DNA of 64,000 nucleotides from Amanita rubescens (taxonomy: Eukaryota > Basidiomycota > Agaricomycetes > Agaricales > Amanitaceae). Of this stretch, positions 30,631 through 42,632 are shown piece after piece. A program made the position numbers and the translations under genes. Under the pieces are notes generated by a model that saw nothing but the letters and a program-made list of their open reading frames with translations, made no database searches and was not told where the DNA came from. Numbering within the stretch: the first letter of the stretch is position 1; each line of letters opens with the position of its first letter. The stretch lies in NCBI GenBank assembly GCA_015039365.1, contig WION01000002.1:682001-746000 (forward strand). The letters are read 5' to 3'.

Positions 30631-33507
30631 CTAGTCCTCGGACAGATATCGATATTCGAAACGAAAATCGCTCTTCTTTCGCTGACACCATGAGCCCTCC
30701 CAGTCAAAATAAACATATACTCCCTGTTCATATTCTTCCGTAATGGCCTGTGGCTCGGAATGGCGCTGGAACCATGTTAAATATTTCACATGGAATCGCC
30801 ATGACTGACGTTTCAGTTCCCTCGCGGCGAGATACCTGTCATACAATCAGAATGAGCGCAATAAGCTTTACCAGGAGACATACTGTTGATATGTCCCTGG
30901 AAGGTAATAAAAGACATAGAAAAGTGTCTCGACATCCAGTTGTGAGAATATGCCAGCTGTACTGAGCAGATGGTGGGGTGATTGTGGATAGTAGGGAGGT
31001 GTCTGGAAGGGATTCCGTGGGACATAGTATTTTGGTCTATAGGGCTCGTAAGGAATAGGTTTTGGTAAACGTTTAGAATTAACAACTTCTCTGTGTCCTG
31101 TGGCTGTGGGATGCTGGTATATCCACTCTCAAGCATTTTGTGAACTTGTTCAAGATTGTTCAGACGCATAGCAGCTGCATCGCGGCTTCTCAGAGAACAT
31201 ACTACAGTTGGAGACTGTTTAGACTTGCCTTTTTGTTTGACGCTCTCAAATGACACGACAAGGTCCGATAGTGATCCAGGGAAAGCGGTAGGTCGCTGTT
31301 GCTGAGTTTGCTGAGCTGCTGACGAAGGTCTCTGGCCTCCGATCGCCGCTTGAGGAGGCTGAGGCGCTAGCGAGGCTGAACCTGCTTGCTCAACCTTGAC
31401 TCCAGGCGGGACTTGAGGTTGTTGCTGCGCTTGCGCTGTACTTGCCGACGAGGGCTCACTAATTTGCGAAGTGACTGGGTACTGCTGAAGCTGTTGCGGT
31501 AGTGGTGAAGGTCCACTCGGTGATCTTGACGGTGGTGGCAGGGATTGTGAGCTTCCATTAATAGCTGGATGGCCTGATTGCTGCGATGATGACGACTATA
31601 GCCACATTAATGAACCAACTGCGTCAAACGAGTGAAAACGTACCGTAGCTACCTGGGTTGTAGTCACCGTGATAGATTCTGTGCATAAAATTAACTCGGG
31701 AGTGTAGAATAGAAGAGGAAAGCTACCTTTCCGCAAAGCCTGTGTGCGCTGCGGTGATGAAGTTGCTGCTGGGCCACTCACTGAACTCGGAACGGTCTCA
31801 GAAAGCGCTGGAGATCCTTGGCCAGAATAGAATGAGTCGTCAGGTTGTTGCGACACAGAAGCTGAAGACGATAAGTCTGGGCTGGTCACGGAAGGATGTG
31901 TAAGGCTAGGTGAAGAGGAAGTAACTGATGTTTCGATTGTTGGCGGTAGTAATGGCGTCGAAGCTGCATGCGCAGATGGTACTAGAGGAGTGGTGACAGT
32001 CACTGCACTAGTTGGCGTTTGCGTTTGCGGTAAAGACTGTGTGGAGGTTGTGCTAGAAGCGGATGGTGGAGCTACAGCGGCTGCCGCAGCTGCGGCGTAT
32101 TTAATTGGTGTTGATGGAGGTTTCTGCGGTAAGCTAGCCTTCAATATGCTTGCCATTGGCTGTTGGGAAAAATTGATGCTTGGTGGCGGCTTCACAGCCA
32201 AGGGTTATGTTCAAGAAGTCAATACGACAGCATACAAACGACATGAACCAACGCATACTATCCAAAGAAGGCTCTGCAAAAGCTCAGTCAATTTCTGCGC
32301 TATGGAGATGTGGTGCTCACTTCTCAGTTGCAATGTTACTGTTGCCTTCTTTAATATTGGGCTTTCGTCGCGTTTGCCGCTTGCCACGCTCTCTTCGTCG
32401 TGTTTCTTAGTCTGACTCCGTGGTGGAATGTCTTCGAAGCCATGAGCTTATAGCTTTCTGAGCAACAACTGTATAACGTGCCTTCGCTAGCTGCGTCAGA
32501 ATCTTCACTTTCAACGTCGTCATTAACCAGACCAAATTTCTCCTCCTCTTCGTCGAGATTGAGATCGTCGTAAATGGTATCGTCCTCATCAAAGTCATCT
32601 TCCTATACAAATTGGGCAGTATTAAGTATCGTATTTTTGATGAAATATGTTTGGAGCAGACCATGTTACTCTCCACGAAATACTGAACATCATCCTTCAA
32701 CCCCACGACCTTCTCCGTTGGTAGGGAGCCATTGTTAAGCAGGCGCAGCACTATTTCCAATCTGCTGACATGCCATTTTCGTCTCTCGTTGAGGCTCTCA
32801 AGCTCTTCGAGCCTACTAGCAGCAGATGACCCAGACTTATTCTTCTTCTTCCCTGAGCCCTGAAGCGCCTCAATTTCCGCTTCTGTTTGCTCTATTTGAA
32901 TTTGTAACTCTTCCACTTGTGTTTGCAGCCACTGTAACGCATCCTCCTTCTCTTGCTCTTTGGGATCAAGCTTCGCTGCTTGTATTAGACCTTCCTTGGA
33001 AAAAGCCTTTGTCTTCATCTCTTTCTCACACGCTTTGAATCTCTCCATTTGCTGTTTCATGGATATACAGATGACGATATTGAACGGCAGGTTGAGGTAA
33101 GCATCAGTATAACGCATACACAAGGCAGAAGAAACTAGCGCGCCTCCTCATATGCATAGAAGGCCCGCACAAAAGCATGACATGAAAATAATATACGACT
33201 TACAGTTTCAATGAGGCGCCGATTCTCGAGTAATTGTGACTTGTCTTTGATATCGTTGCTTGCTACCCAGGTCTTTATTTGATCCCGTAACCTCTGAAGC
33301 TTCTTAATCTGAGTCTTGAGGTCCAGCTCGAGCTTCTCTTTCTGTGTCTGGTTGGTGGAAGCCTGCATCTTGTCATATATGTTCTCGAAAAGCTCGACGC
33401 CCTCCGAAACCTTCTTCAAGGTTCTGTCGATTTCAGCTGGAAAGCACGCGTGAGGGGGCAACAGCGCAGTAAAGGACATGCGTACTTTGCAGTTTCCTTG
33501 CTGCCAT
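30631..33507 (-). CDS. NOT3: CCR4-NOT complex subunit Not3/Not5
   Basis: Start [24 protein letters not shown] at 33507. The N-terminal coiled-coil Not3 domain ([40 protein letters not shown]) is followed by an acidic patch ([20 protein letters not shown]) and a long Pro/Ser/Gln-rich linker (31280-32200). The C-terminal NOT2/3/5 domain reads [57 protein letters not shown] and [20 protein letters not shown], ending at 30631. The protein is a scaffold of the mRNA deadenylation and transcription complex. Early introns are about 52 and 152 nt. Splice sites in the linker (31600-32400) are less certain because the sequence is low-complexity. Confidence 0.9.
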
Positions 33508-33833
33508 ACTGTCCTATAGCCCAGCAATAATGGTAACTAGTCACTTATGAAACTAAATTTGCTCATGTTTGGCCCAGCTTGCATTGTCAACCATAGATGG
33601 CTTATCCCGAATAGCTCGCGTGTATCCGTTTTGAACGTAATTAAGGGCGACAGGCAAGCTTAACGTAGATCGCATTTTTGAACAAGAGACAATCGGTATT
33701 AGTTCGCCTTGCTAGCCACAAACGTGGCGCCAGAAATGCCAGGTCACCACGTGTGAGCAGGTAATGACCCAATTAGGCTTGGTCCCGTATACTTAGCAAG
33801 TCGACTTTCACGGCTGGTCAGCTTCCCGCCGCC
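33508..33833. other. Divergent promoter region of NOT3 and BEM1
   Basis: 326 bp between the two starts. No reading frame; contains several CACGTG-like and GGCGCC-like short palindromes but nothing I can assign. Confidence 0.4.
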
Positions 33834-35900
33834 ATGAGAGTTCATTCGCGAATTCCTTAGCTAGAGGTAGCAGAGACTCAAATCGCCCAACGATATCCAC
33901 CCCACTTCCATTACCAACCGTATCCAAGCCTCCAACATCAATTTTACCTCCATCCAAAGTTATTCGCGCTATCTCAGCGTACCAACCGCAGGCACCCCAA
34001 GAACTGTCTTTTCAAAAGGGTGATTTCTTCCACGTCGTGAAGGATGTTGGTGGGCAATGGTACGAAGCTCATAACCCAATCACTGGCTCGCGTGGTCTTG
34101 TTCCGAGACATCTCTTCGAGGAATTCAATAAAACAGCGATCCCGTAAGCGCTGCTTCATTGGTCCGATAAGACACCCGATCTTTGACGAGCAGCCTCTTA
34201 GAAATCAGAAATCGGCGTCGGTCATCATGTCTCCGCCAGCCAATTTCATGAACGGGTCCGTGAGGATGTCAACGACACATGCACCAAAAATGCACGTATA
34301 TTATGCTGTAGTGGAACATGATTTCATTGCAGAACGGCAAGACGAACTGGATGCAAGACGCGGAGATGCAATAGTTGTCGTTGCACAGTCAAATCGCGAA
34401 TGGTTCGTCGCGAAGCCCATCGGAAAGCTTGGCCGTCCTGGCCTTATACCTGTGTCCTTTGTGCAAATACACGATCCAGTGACCAAAAAACCAGTTGATG
34501 ACGTCGATGCGTTAATTGAGAAGGGTGAAATACCCAAAGTCGAAGATTGGAAGCTAGCCATGATAAGTTATAAACAGAACAGCATCAGCCTTGGAGTATT
34601 AGATTCCCCTACGTCTATCCCCGCCAGCCCCTATACCCCTTCATCCGAGCCTAACGTCATTGTCGAGGAACCAACACCTATCGAGCCCACTGTGCCGGAA
34701 AGCCTTCCGGACGGAAGGCTTTTGTCAGCTAATGTCGTATCTTTTCACTATGAAATGGACGAATATTGGTTTCGGGTTGATGCTATCTTTCAGCCATATG
34801 GTCGCTCAGACGAAAACCTGTTTCCTGCAAAGCGTCTTATCCTATTCCGCGCCTACAACGACTTCTACGAGTTTCAAGTTTCCCTTCTCGACGCATTCCC
34901 ACGTGAAGCGGGTCGCCAGCCTCCTCAGCCCCGGATTTTGCCTTACATGCCGGGCCCATCTGACGAAGTTAACGACGCCCTCACAGTTAGCAGAAGAAAG
35001 GAACTTGATCAATACATCACTGATTTATGTGGTTTGAGCAAGGCCGGGTACCAGTATATCTTGGAGCACGTCGTCGTCCGAAGGTTTTTAGCCCTCAAAC
35101 CTGGCGACGTCGAGAAAGACATAGAAACAGGGGCATTGCCACAGAGTCATCAAGAGCACGGTTACGAAAGAGTGTTACAAGACAAATTCAGCCAGTTGAA
35201 GGTGCATCAGAACTCTAGCACAAGGAGTGATGGCTCAGAATATGAAGACGAAAGCTACCTTCCCTCTCTGGCGGTCGAACGAAATCAATCTTCCTATAAT
35301 TACGCAGATCGCGAGAGGCGGCCCTCTCAAGATAGTGTCACGCAACTTTACGGCAGCTCTCAAGGAAGTCACCAAAGGGCGGGGTCGGCTGGGTCATTCT
35401 ACCGCGCTTCTTCACCATACCATCATTCACGGTCACGATCTACTTCGCCGCAACAGTATGACGCTCAATGGAACGATTCCACTTACCAAAGTAATCACGC
35501 AACAGTTCAACATCCACACCACCAGCATCATAACTTCACGCATGGACCTACAGCATCTGTATCATCTCGACGTTCCTCCAACACAACATCATCCCGCTCA
35601 CGTTCACAATCTACAGCACCTACAAACATAAACAGTCCACCTATATCAGCCGCCAATCCCCAGACTGCATTTGTGAAAATAAAAATCTTTGACAAAACGT
35701 CTGACGACCTCATTGCGATCCGCGTTCATCCGCGTGTAACACATGCGGAACTAATGAAGAAAGTACAAGCTCGGCTCGAAAATGTCAACTGCCTGGGATA
35801 TAAGTCTAGCAAGGCGAATAGCTTTATCAACCTTACGTCAGACAAAGATCTCGGGGATTGGATGGAAAGTACAGACAAGCATGTCTTGTATGCGGAGTGA
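33834..35900 (+). CDS. BEM1: Bem1/Scd2-type polarity scaffold: SH3-SH3-PX-PB1
   Basis: Exon 1 ends at 34143; exon 2 is 34202-35900 (intron GTAAGC..CTCTTAG). Domain order: SH3-1 (SYQ/AYQPQAPQELSFQKGDFF, WYEAHNPITGSRGLVPRHLF), SH3-2 (YYAVVEHDFIAERQDELDAR, GRPGLIPVSFVQ), PX (VVSFHYEMDEYWFRVDAIFQ..LFRAYNDFYEFQVSLL), a Ser/His/Tyr-rich linker, and a C-terminal PB1 (FVKIKIFDKTSDDLIAIRVH) that binds Cdc24. It organises Cdc42 signalling at growth sites. The start is uncertain: the ATG at 33834 is in a different frame from the SNRPTISTPLPLPTVSKPPT stretch that leads into SH3-1, so a one-base indel near 33840-33870 or an unseen 5' exon is needed. Confidence 0.88.
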
Positions 35901-36202
35901 ACGATTTGTAGGTTTATTATATTTGTTGAAGTGGGGCTTTTTTTTCCTTGCTATTCATTTCAATGATTTAACAATAACAATTCTTGTAGTTCATTTACAT
36001 TGTATTCGCTTTGTAGTTCCCGTGGCGAAATCGCTCCGGACATCGTTCTGTAGATCAGAACTTGTAACGCCTACTACACTGTACACCAGACCTATAATTA
36101 CTATCCCATCATTAGAATACTTCTTTTTACTATAACGGGATACCAGCCTCTTCCGGATAAATCCGGTCAAACACCTGCGTTGCAACAACCAAGTTTACAA
36201 TT
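35901..36202. other. Intergenic region after BEM1
   Basis: 302 bp, AT-rich with a poly-T run near 35938-35946. No gene seen. Confidence 0.5.
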
Positions 36203-36824
36203 ATGGTTTCCCTGGCCAGGACGCTGAGGAACATACGACGCGTCGGCCTGCGCGAGTGGTGGAGGCAAATGCAATACATTTGTGATGCAAAATCTGGGAG
36301 GCTTATTGGCGCAGACCAGTACGTGACAGAGGACATTATTCTGTAGGCTGCTCACCCATTAGAACATAGGTTCGGAAACAAATATTTCGAAAACTTGAAC
36401 CCGGAGGAGGAAATTCCTGGTGCGCTCATTGTCGATGACCGTCCCGCGACGTTTTTATAAGATGATTTAGGCCGTCACCGCTGGGTCGACTTTTCTCAGG
36501 TAGCCCGTTGTCATCGATCTACTCAGATGTATAGCTGACAAGGGATAGCACGATTACAATGCAACCCAAGTTCCTCCCGAGTGGCACTCGTGGCTACAGC
36601 ATATACGCAAGGAACCACCCTCTGAAGACGCCGTCGTTCAGAAATTCTCTCCCACGTGGAAAGCGGTACGTCTGTTCTGCTCTCAGGGTTTCCTGTCTGA
36701 CGGAATCACCCCGCAGCCCTGGACAGAAAATCTGACCGGAACTAGAGGCGCATACAGACCGTACAATACGGTTGTACCAAAGATAAATGCCTGGGAACCT
36801 AAAGTCACTCCTCGTAGTTCCTGA
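36203..36824 (+). CDS. NDUFA12/B17.2-family complex I protein
   Basis: Five exons: 36203-36318, 36370-36419, 36471-36499, 36549-36665, 36717-36824; 420 nt, 139 residues. Motifs VGLREWWRQMQYICDAKSG, FGNKYFENLNPEEEIPGRHR, WVDFSQHDYNATQVPPEWHS, WLQHIRKEPPSED and the C-terminal PWTENLTGTRGAYRPYNTVV are those of the NDUFA12 family. The family includes the complex I accessory subunit NDUFA12 and its assembly-factor paralogue NDUFAF2; the GRHRWV..VPPEWHSW run favours NDUFA12. Exon 3 is only 29 nt. Its stop is 30 bp from the stop of the convergent L2HGDH gene, so the 3' UTRs overlap. Confidence 0.85.
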
Positions 36825-36854
36825 AAGAAATATCCAATTTTCTTATGTACAAAG

Positions 36855-38278
36855 CTAATCTTTGGACGCATTCCCCAGTAGATCCTCAACGACATATTCA
36901 GCGATAGCCATACATGACGTTAAGCCTGGGCTTTCTATATTCAATAGGCTTATCATTGGATTGCGTTTATCCTGAGACGGATAGTCTTGTCTGAATAAGA
37001 AATCCTGGAAGCCGTGCTGCGGTCCAGCAATTTTTGGCCGTATTCCGACATAATCTGGTTGGAACCCATCTAGGATAACACCAGGCAAATAACTTCTCAC
37101 TGCCTTGTGCATGTCATCTATCCTTGATCCATCCGGAACGAGGTACCTTGTCCAGAACTGAGCAAGTTCCTCGTCGTCTAGAAATTTGACGTCGGTGGGG
37201 TGTGGGGATATCCATTCCAGGTCTGGTCCAAACCTGACATTTCCTTGTAAGTCTAAAGTGAGATGGGTACCCAGGCTGTGGAACCCATGTGCCGTTCCGT
37301 GGGTTTCAGGGCACGGGTAGATGAGGTGTGAGACGTGAGCGATTCCCGGACCACGGTAGGAGGCGTAGGAACCGCATGCATGGTACATTGGTATTCTCGC
37401 GTCTTGAGGCAGAATTGAATTGAGTATAAGAGTGCTGGAAAGTCCAGATGCATTGATGACGGTTCTTGCAAGTAATGCGTCTCCTGCCTCGTCCTTCCCT
37501 GTGGCAATCTGTACAACCCAACCATCCTCCAAATCTCTTGAACTGCTTGCCTTATGAGGATCTACTCGAACCACTCGAGTAGAATAGACTACCGCTGAAT
37601 CCGCGATATCTTTCTCAAAGCTGGCCATAAGACCATGAGAATCCACAATCCCAGTCATTGGGCACCAGAGGGCGCTGACGATGTTTTGAGAAAGGCTCGG
37701 CTCATATTCACGAGCCTGTTCGCCAGATATCACCTTTGTTGGCAATACCGGACCGCTGGACCCTTCCGAATGAGGTGGCCATCTAAGTTTTAGAGATTTG
37801 GAATGGAGATTCTCTATATAGCCTTGTTGATGTGGAAGTGCAACGACAAGCTTGCCCAGCTTGCGGAAAGGAATACTATATTTCTCACAGCGTTCGTAAA
37901 GGAGGTCTCGCCCCCGAAGACAAAGACGAGTTTTGAATGATTCGGGAGGGTAATATAAGCCTTTCGAAGTGACTGTCAGCCATAAGACGACGTTAAGTTG
38001 CCTTTAGCACCTGAGTGAATGACTTCGGAATTCCGCGAACTATAGTAGTCCGTTCTCGTCAACGTGTCGATTCTCAGGCTGAGCAGGGAAGACCTGCCTA
38101 CCTGATTTCTTCGCCGGGTCTGGAATGGCGTTCTACGAGAAAAGTTGTTTTGGCGGGATAACGTGCGGATAGGCGTTGCGCAATTGCAAGACCGACAACG
38201 CCTACAAAATCAGTCACCTCGTATATTTGCCGTGGTCTTTTATTCACCTCCTCCAATAACCAAGAAATCCACAGCCAT
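36855..38278 (-). CDS. L2HGDH: L-2-hydroxyglutarate dehydrogenase (FAD-dependent)
   Basis: Exons (minus) 38248-38278, 38102-38201, 38011-38039, 36855-37960; 1266 nt, 421 residues. The N-terminal dinucleotide-binding motif spans the first intron: FLVIGGG|VVGLAIAQRLS. Then TTFLVERHSRPGEEISSRNS, EVIHSGLYYPPESFKTRLCL, the conserved GELVV-like KLGKLVVALPHQQG, and GLTSCMAIAEYVVEDLL at the end. It is a DAO-family enzyme that oxidises L-2-hydroxyglutarate to 2-oxoglutarate, usually in mitochondria. The chosen ATG (MAVDFLVIGGG) gives no presequence; the upstream frame MRPMRGLIASLNSSGKYAYK could be a targeting exon, but I found no phase-consistent intron of normal size. Confidence 0.87.
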
Positions 38279-39058
38279 CTCCGGGACCTGTCATCGACAC
38301 GTATTTCAGACACTGATGAATGATTCGACGTGGCATCAAAACTGGCCTTGTATGCATATTTTCCGCTGCTGTTGAGAGATGCTATGAGACCTCGCATAGG
38401 GCGCATGTTACGCCTACGACTGACCGTGGGTTAGAGGCCTGAGCAAACCCATGTTGCTAATACCCCGCACAAACAAATCTTTATCTGATAATTGAAAATA
38501 CATGATAACACAGGCAGCCAGCCCTAGTTCTAATGTGATTGTCATCCTCCAAATGGACAAAGCAAACCACTTGTAGTAATCCCAAGACTTTCCTAGAATA
38601 TCTTTACAACTAGGCCGTCGGCCCGTCATAATGACAGATGATATGCAAGTCAACTTCAAATGCGTCATCCCATGATCGCCGACTAACGAATGACAGCAGG
38701 GATGGGCCACATGCTCTAACAGCGGGGTCCAGACTCCACGGAATCTTGTTAACATGTTAGCCAATAACGGTAAGACAAAAATAAAATAAATTGAAATTGA
38801 AATTGGTATTTGGCCATGTTTGGATGCTAATTTAGTGCAGCGTCAGCAGGACAGTCGTTCCCGTCGCCCGTAGTCAAAACGATCCGGTGAGTACAATTTC
38901 TGGTCATTGTTTCGCCTCTGGGGGCAGATACCGTCGTTTGCTGTGGGACAATCAGGTTGTTTGTGGAAAAAGACGGCGAAAATCGATGGATGGTGTCTTG
39001 TAGATTTGGATGTTGACAGAGCGCTATCCACTTTCTAGGGGCTCAAGAAAAGACCAAA
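38279..39058. other. Intergenic and 5' UTR region of RPS7
   Basis: No protein gene seen. A likely 5' UTR intron of RPS7 runs from the GTGAGT at 38887 to TTCTAG at 39038 (152 nt), leaving 20 nt to the start codon. Such 5' UTR introns are usual in fungal ribosomal protein genes. Confidence 0.5.
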
Positions 39059-39747
39059 ATGTCACTTAACCATAAAATCTCCCGCACTGCCAATGCACCT
39101 CGAAGCCCACCCGATGAAACTGAAACTAATGTTGCCCAAGCCCTGATTGACCTCGAAAACAACGTTCCCGAATTGAAGGCGGAACTGCGACCCCTACAAA
39201 TCTCTGCCGCTCGTGAGGTCGATGTACGTGGTGGCAAGAAAGCGATTGTAGTGTTTGTGCCAGTGCCGCAGTTGAAGGCATTCCACAAAGTGCAGCAAAG
39301 GTGAATGTTATTAATCACTGTAACTACAGGAAGGGATATTAACAAGACTACAGGCTAACACGGGAACTGGAAAAGAAGTTCTCCGATCGCCACGTCGTAT
39401 TTGTTGGGCAGCGCCGAGTGTTGGCTCGACCAACTCGCAAGTCGAGGGTCAAGCAAAAGAGACCGCGCAGCCGAACATTGACAGCGGTGCACGAGAAGAT
39501 CTTGGAGGATCTTGTTTTCCCCACGGAGATTGTCGGAAAGCGGACCCGTGTTGCCGTTGATGGATCGAAATTGCTGAAAGTGTAAGTGTGGGACTAGGAA
39601 GGGGAGCTCGGGCTGACATGAGACAGATTCCTGGACTCAAAGGATGCGACGTCGCTGGAGTATAAGCTGGACTCTTTCTCGTCTGTTTACCGGCGGCTGA
39701 CAGGGAAGGACGTAGTATTTGAGTTCCCAGCAGTGTCGCAAGAGTAG
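39059..39747 (+). CDS. RPS7: 40S ribosomal protein eS7
   Basis: Exons 39059-39300, 39354-39581, 39627-39747; 591 nt, 196 residues. [80 protein letters not shown] and [20 protein letters not shown] match eS7 throughout. No frame problems. The gene probably has a 5' UTR intron (38887-39038). Confidence 0.95.
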
Positions 39748-39830
39748 ATAGTGAATATCATCACGTGTTCGTTCGCGTCGACGCCATCAGAGCGCTCTTC
39801 GCCCAGTTTAGCCTGTCCGCTACAAGTCTC

Positions 39831-39857
39831 TCTCTTTCTTTCTTTCTTTCTTTCTTC
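39831..39857 (+). repeat. TTTC microsatellite in the 5' leader of the Rab gene
   Basis: Run of TCTT/TTTC repeats ending 23 bp before the start codon of the downstream Rab gene; a pyrimidine-rich leader usual in fungal promoters. Confidence 0.8.
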
Positions 39858-39880
39858 TGAGCGGCCCTTTGGCCTTCGCC

Positions 39881-41243
39881 ATGATGGAGGCATATCCCGC
39901 CCTCGCTTCTCTCCCAGCTTATGACCACGGTATAGATAGTAAGATCGTCATCATGGGCAACTCGGGTGAGTATCATATCCCGCCCACTCTTTCATAATTC
40001 GAATCGCTTTCTAGGCGTTGGCAAAACTAGTCTCCTTCAACGCTATACCCAGAACAAGTTCGATCCAAAGAACACTACTTCCACCAGCGGCGCTTTCTTC
40101 GTCACAAAGAAGGTCTATGTTAATGGCGTCAAAGTTCGCCTCCAACTGTGGGACACTGCCGGTCAGGAGAGATTCCGGAGTATGGTGCGCTGCCCTCTCG
40201 GCCCCTTCTTTTCTTTCCTAATCGTTGACAGGCTCCCATGTATTATCGAGGTATGAGCCTTGTCAGCCTCTACCTTCCATGAATCATCCATTTCACCTTT
40301 GCAGGCGCAAACGCCGCTCTCATTTTGTACGACATTACTAATGTATCCACATTCAATGACATTCGTGGCTGGCTACAAGGTTTGCTGTTTCTTGTTGTTC
40401 GGACCTGCCATTACATTCCTCCCTTCAGAACTCAAAAAGAACTGTCCACCAGAACTCCTTATTTACATCGTCGGTGCAAAGGCGGACCTGATCGGCCAAA
40501 GACAGGTTACATCTGATCTCGCCCGCCTTTCCTTACATGATTGGTTTCCGCCACCGAAACCGCCGACACCACCACCCCCACCACCGCCATCTGCGCTCTC
40601 ATATATTCGACCCCGTTTCACCTCGTTTCCCGGTCTACGATCACCCCCATTTGCAAGTCCTTCCCCAACGTCCCCGACATCCCCGGACACACCACCATAC
40701 CTAGATTTACCACCCGCTCGTTCATCGGCCCTGCAAAGAAGCAGGACTTCATTGCACGCTCGTCCTAAGACAGCTAGTCGTTCCAATGCCAGTACACCCT
40801 TGTCCAGAACACCACAATCATCTCGCTTTGGTTCCCACTTTGGCACCCAGCCTGGCTTGTGGAGCGACAGCGGTGACGGCAGTAGTAATAGCATCGGTGA
40901 GGCGGATGAAGAAGCCATGGAGGATGACAGTGAATATGAGTGGGGTTTGTCCAAAGGCATGGAACTATTTGAAGTCTCAGCAAAAGACGACATAGGTAAG
41001 GGTGGATGGATGACTTTCAGAATCGAACATTGATTTAGTTTCTTGGCAGGCATCCAAAGCCTTTTTGACCATCTAATTTCGGCCATAATCCAAAGAAAGG
41101 ATGTAATTGAGCGAGAGAACGAGCTGAAGAAAAGAGATAGTGTCTACTTGACGACTGTCAAGGCTCCGATATGGGCCGCTCAGGCGGAGGAGGAAGAGGC
41201 TCGCGAGAACGCTCGGCGTTCAAGAGGCTGGAGTTGCTGTTGA
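39881..41243 (+). CDS. Rab-family GTPase with a large proline-rich insertion
   Basis: Exons 39881-39965, 40015-40184, 40232-40250, 40305-40379, 40429-40995, 41050-41243; 369 residues, versus about 200-220 for a usual Rab. G1 is GNSGVGKTS (split by intron 1), the switch I region [14 protein letters not shown]3 WDTAGQE, and the C-terminus GWSCC carries the double Cys for geranylgeranylation. G4 reads GAKADL, so the usual NKxD Asn is Ala-Lys. After it, a 140-residue low-complexity insertion ([14 protein letters not shown], then Ser/Thr/Pro-rich and acidic) comes before G5 (EVSAK). Sequence type is nearest to the Rab5/21/22 group. Exon 3 is 19 nt. All splice sites are canonical, so the insertion is not an intron artefact. 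Confidence 0.87.
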
Positions 41244-41693
41244 CGTCCTCCGGTATGGTTTTTCTCTTTCATATCCCCACTCCAACACTCTTTTCATTGT
41301 CACTCCTTGTTGCTATCTTTCTTTCCTCGTCTGTTTTTATCTCCTCGGTGTTGTAATTCGAGATCTTTTTCAAGTCATAGTCTCTATCTCATCCAGGCAC
41401 CAGCTATTATTCATCTGTCATGATACATACAGCACATATTCGATGGTCGCCCCTGGCGACCATACCATATTTAGGGTTTCTCTATAGGTTCAACTGATCT
41501 ATCTTATATCTACTTACTCACATGGCATGTCCGTATTTGCTCGATACTTATCTCAGAAATCTGATGCATCGATTAAATGGGGATGCCAATGACTTGCAAG
41601 TGAATTGGAAATACTCCTTTTGCCCCGGGCCCAGTCGTTCTGAAGCGGTGCACTGCCAGACAACAAGTCCCCTAAACCTTCCCCTGCGATTCT
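41244..41693. other. Intergenic region between Rab and AMMECR1 genes
   Basis: Pyrimidine-rich first part (3' UTR of the Rab gene), then AT-rich sequence. No gene or repeat seen. Confidence 0.5.
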
Positions 41694-42537
41694 ATGTCCT
41701 TTAATCATCTAGATGGCAAGGCAGCGGAATTGGGTGATAGAGAGAGCAATGTCTGTCTGTCAGAGCACTGCTTCCACGCCTTCAACGCCCTAGACTGCGC
41801 CCTCACCTCTGCACCCCCTATTCCTGCGACGTTCCCTGATGACAAGTAGTACGTTTCGCCATCGTTTCTGCAGATGACCCGAGTACTGAACGCGATACAA
41901 GCCCATTGTTCGTAACCTGGAACACCCGATCGTCCAGACCAGGGCGAGCCCCACAACTTCGCGGCTGCATCGGCACCTTTGAGCCGCTCGCTCTGCGCGG
42001 TGGAATAGCCGAGTATGCCCTCGTCAGTGCATTCCGAGACTCGCGCTTCCGCAAGATCTCTAAATCGGAACTACCCCACCTCGAATGCGCGTACGTATCT
42101 CCGGCATGATCCTTCCCTTTCCTTTATCAATCCGCCTTTCCAGGATTTCGTTGCTAACCGATTTCGAGGATGGTACTTCCTATCTTGACTGGACTATCGG
42201 GGTTCATGGGATCTGGATAACATTCTCTCATCCATCCTCCTTGCAAGATACCACATCTTCATCCGAGACACCCTCCCCACTCTCTTCGTCCCTCTTTTTA
42301 CCGCGCATAACTTCGAAGCAAACGTTCTCCGCGACGTACTTACCCGAGGTAATGCCTGACCAAGGCTGGGATAAGGTTGAAGCAATCGACAGTGCGATTC
42401 GCAAAGCTGGGTGGCGTGGGCTGATCACAGAGGATTTTCGTAGGAGCATTAAACTCCGGAGGTATCAGAGCAGGAAGAGTAGAGTAACTTGGGATGATTA
42501 TGTCCGGTGGAAGAATGAGAAGCTACTGGAAGCTTAA
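41694..42537 (+). CDS. AMMECR1-domain protein
   Basis: Exons 41694-41845, 41902-42090, 42144-42537; 735 nt, 244 residues. The core motif LRGCIGTFEPLALRGGIAEY, then ALVSAFRDSRFRKISKSELP, EDGTSYLDWTIGVHGIWI, YLPEVMPDQGWDKVEAIDSA and IRKAGWRGLITEDFRRSIKL is the AMMECR1 domain from end to end. The family is conserved from archaea to man, but its biochemical role is not settled. Compared with the animal protein there is a Ser/Pro-rich loop (SSSETPSPLSSS) inside the domain. Convergent with the PPR gene, 95 bp between stops. Confidence 0.92.
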
Positions 42538-42632
42538 TATGTAGCCATGTCTACTCAATGGGACCAACTTGAAGTTGCGGAATGTGTATGATTGTATCAA
42601 AGCAGTTGAATAAAATGCACTATGGTGATAAA

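Noticed and set aside
31990..32415. Plus-strand 141-residue frame opposite NOT3
   Set aside because: Mirror of the Ala/Ser/Pro-rich NOT3 linker; no independent evidence.
40463..41086. Minus-strand 207-residue frame with poly-Gly
   Set aside because: Mirror of the proline-rich Rab insertion.
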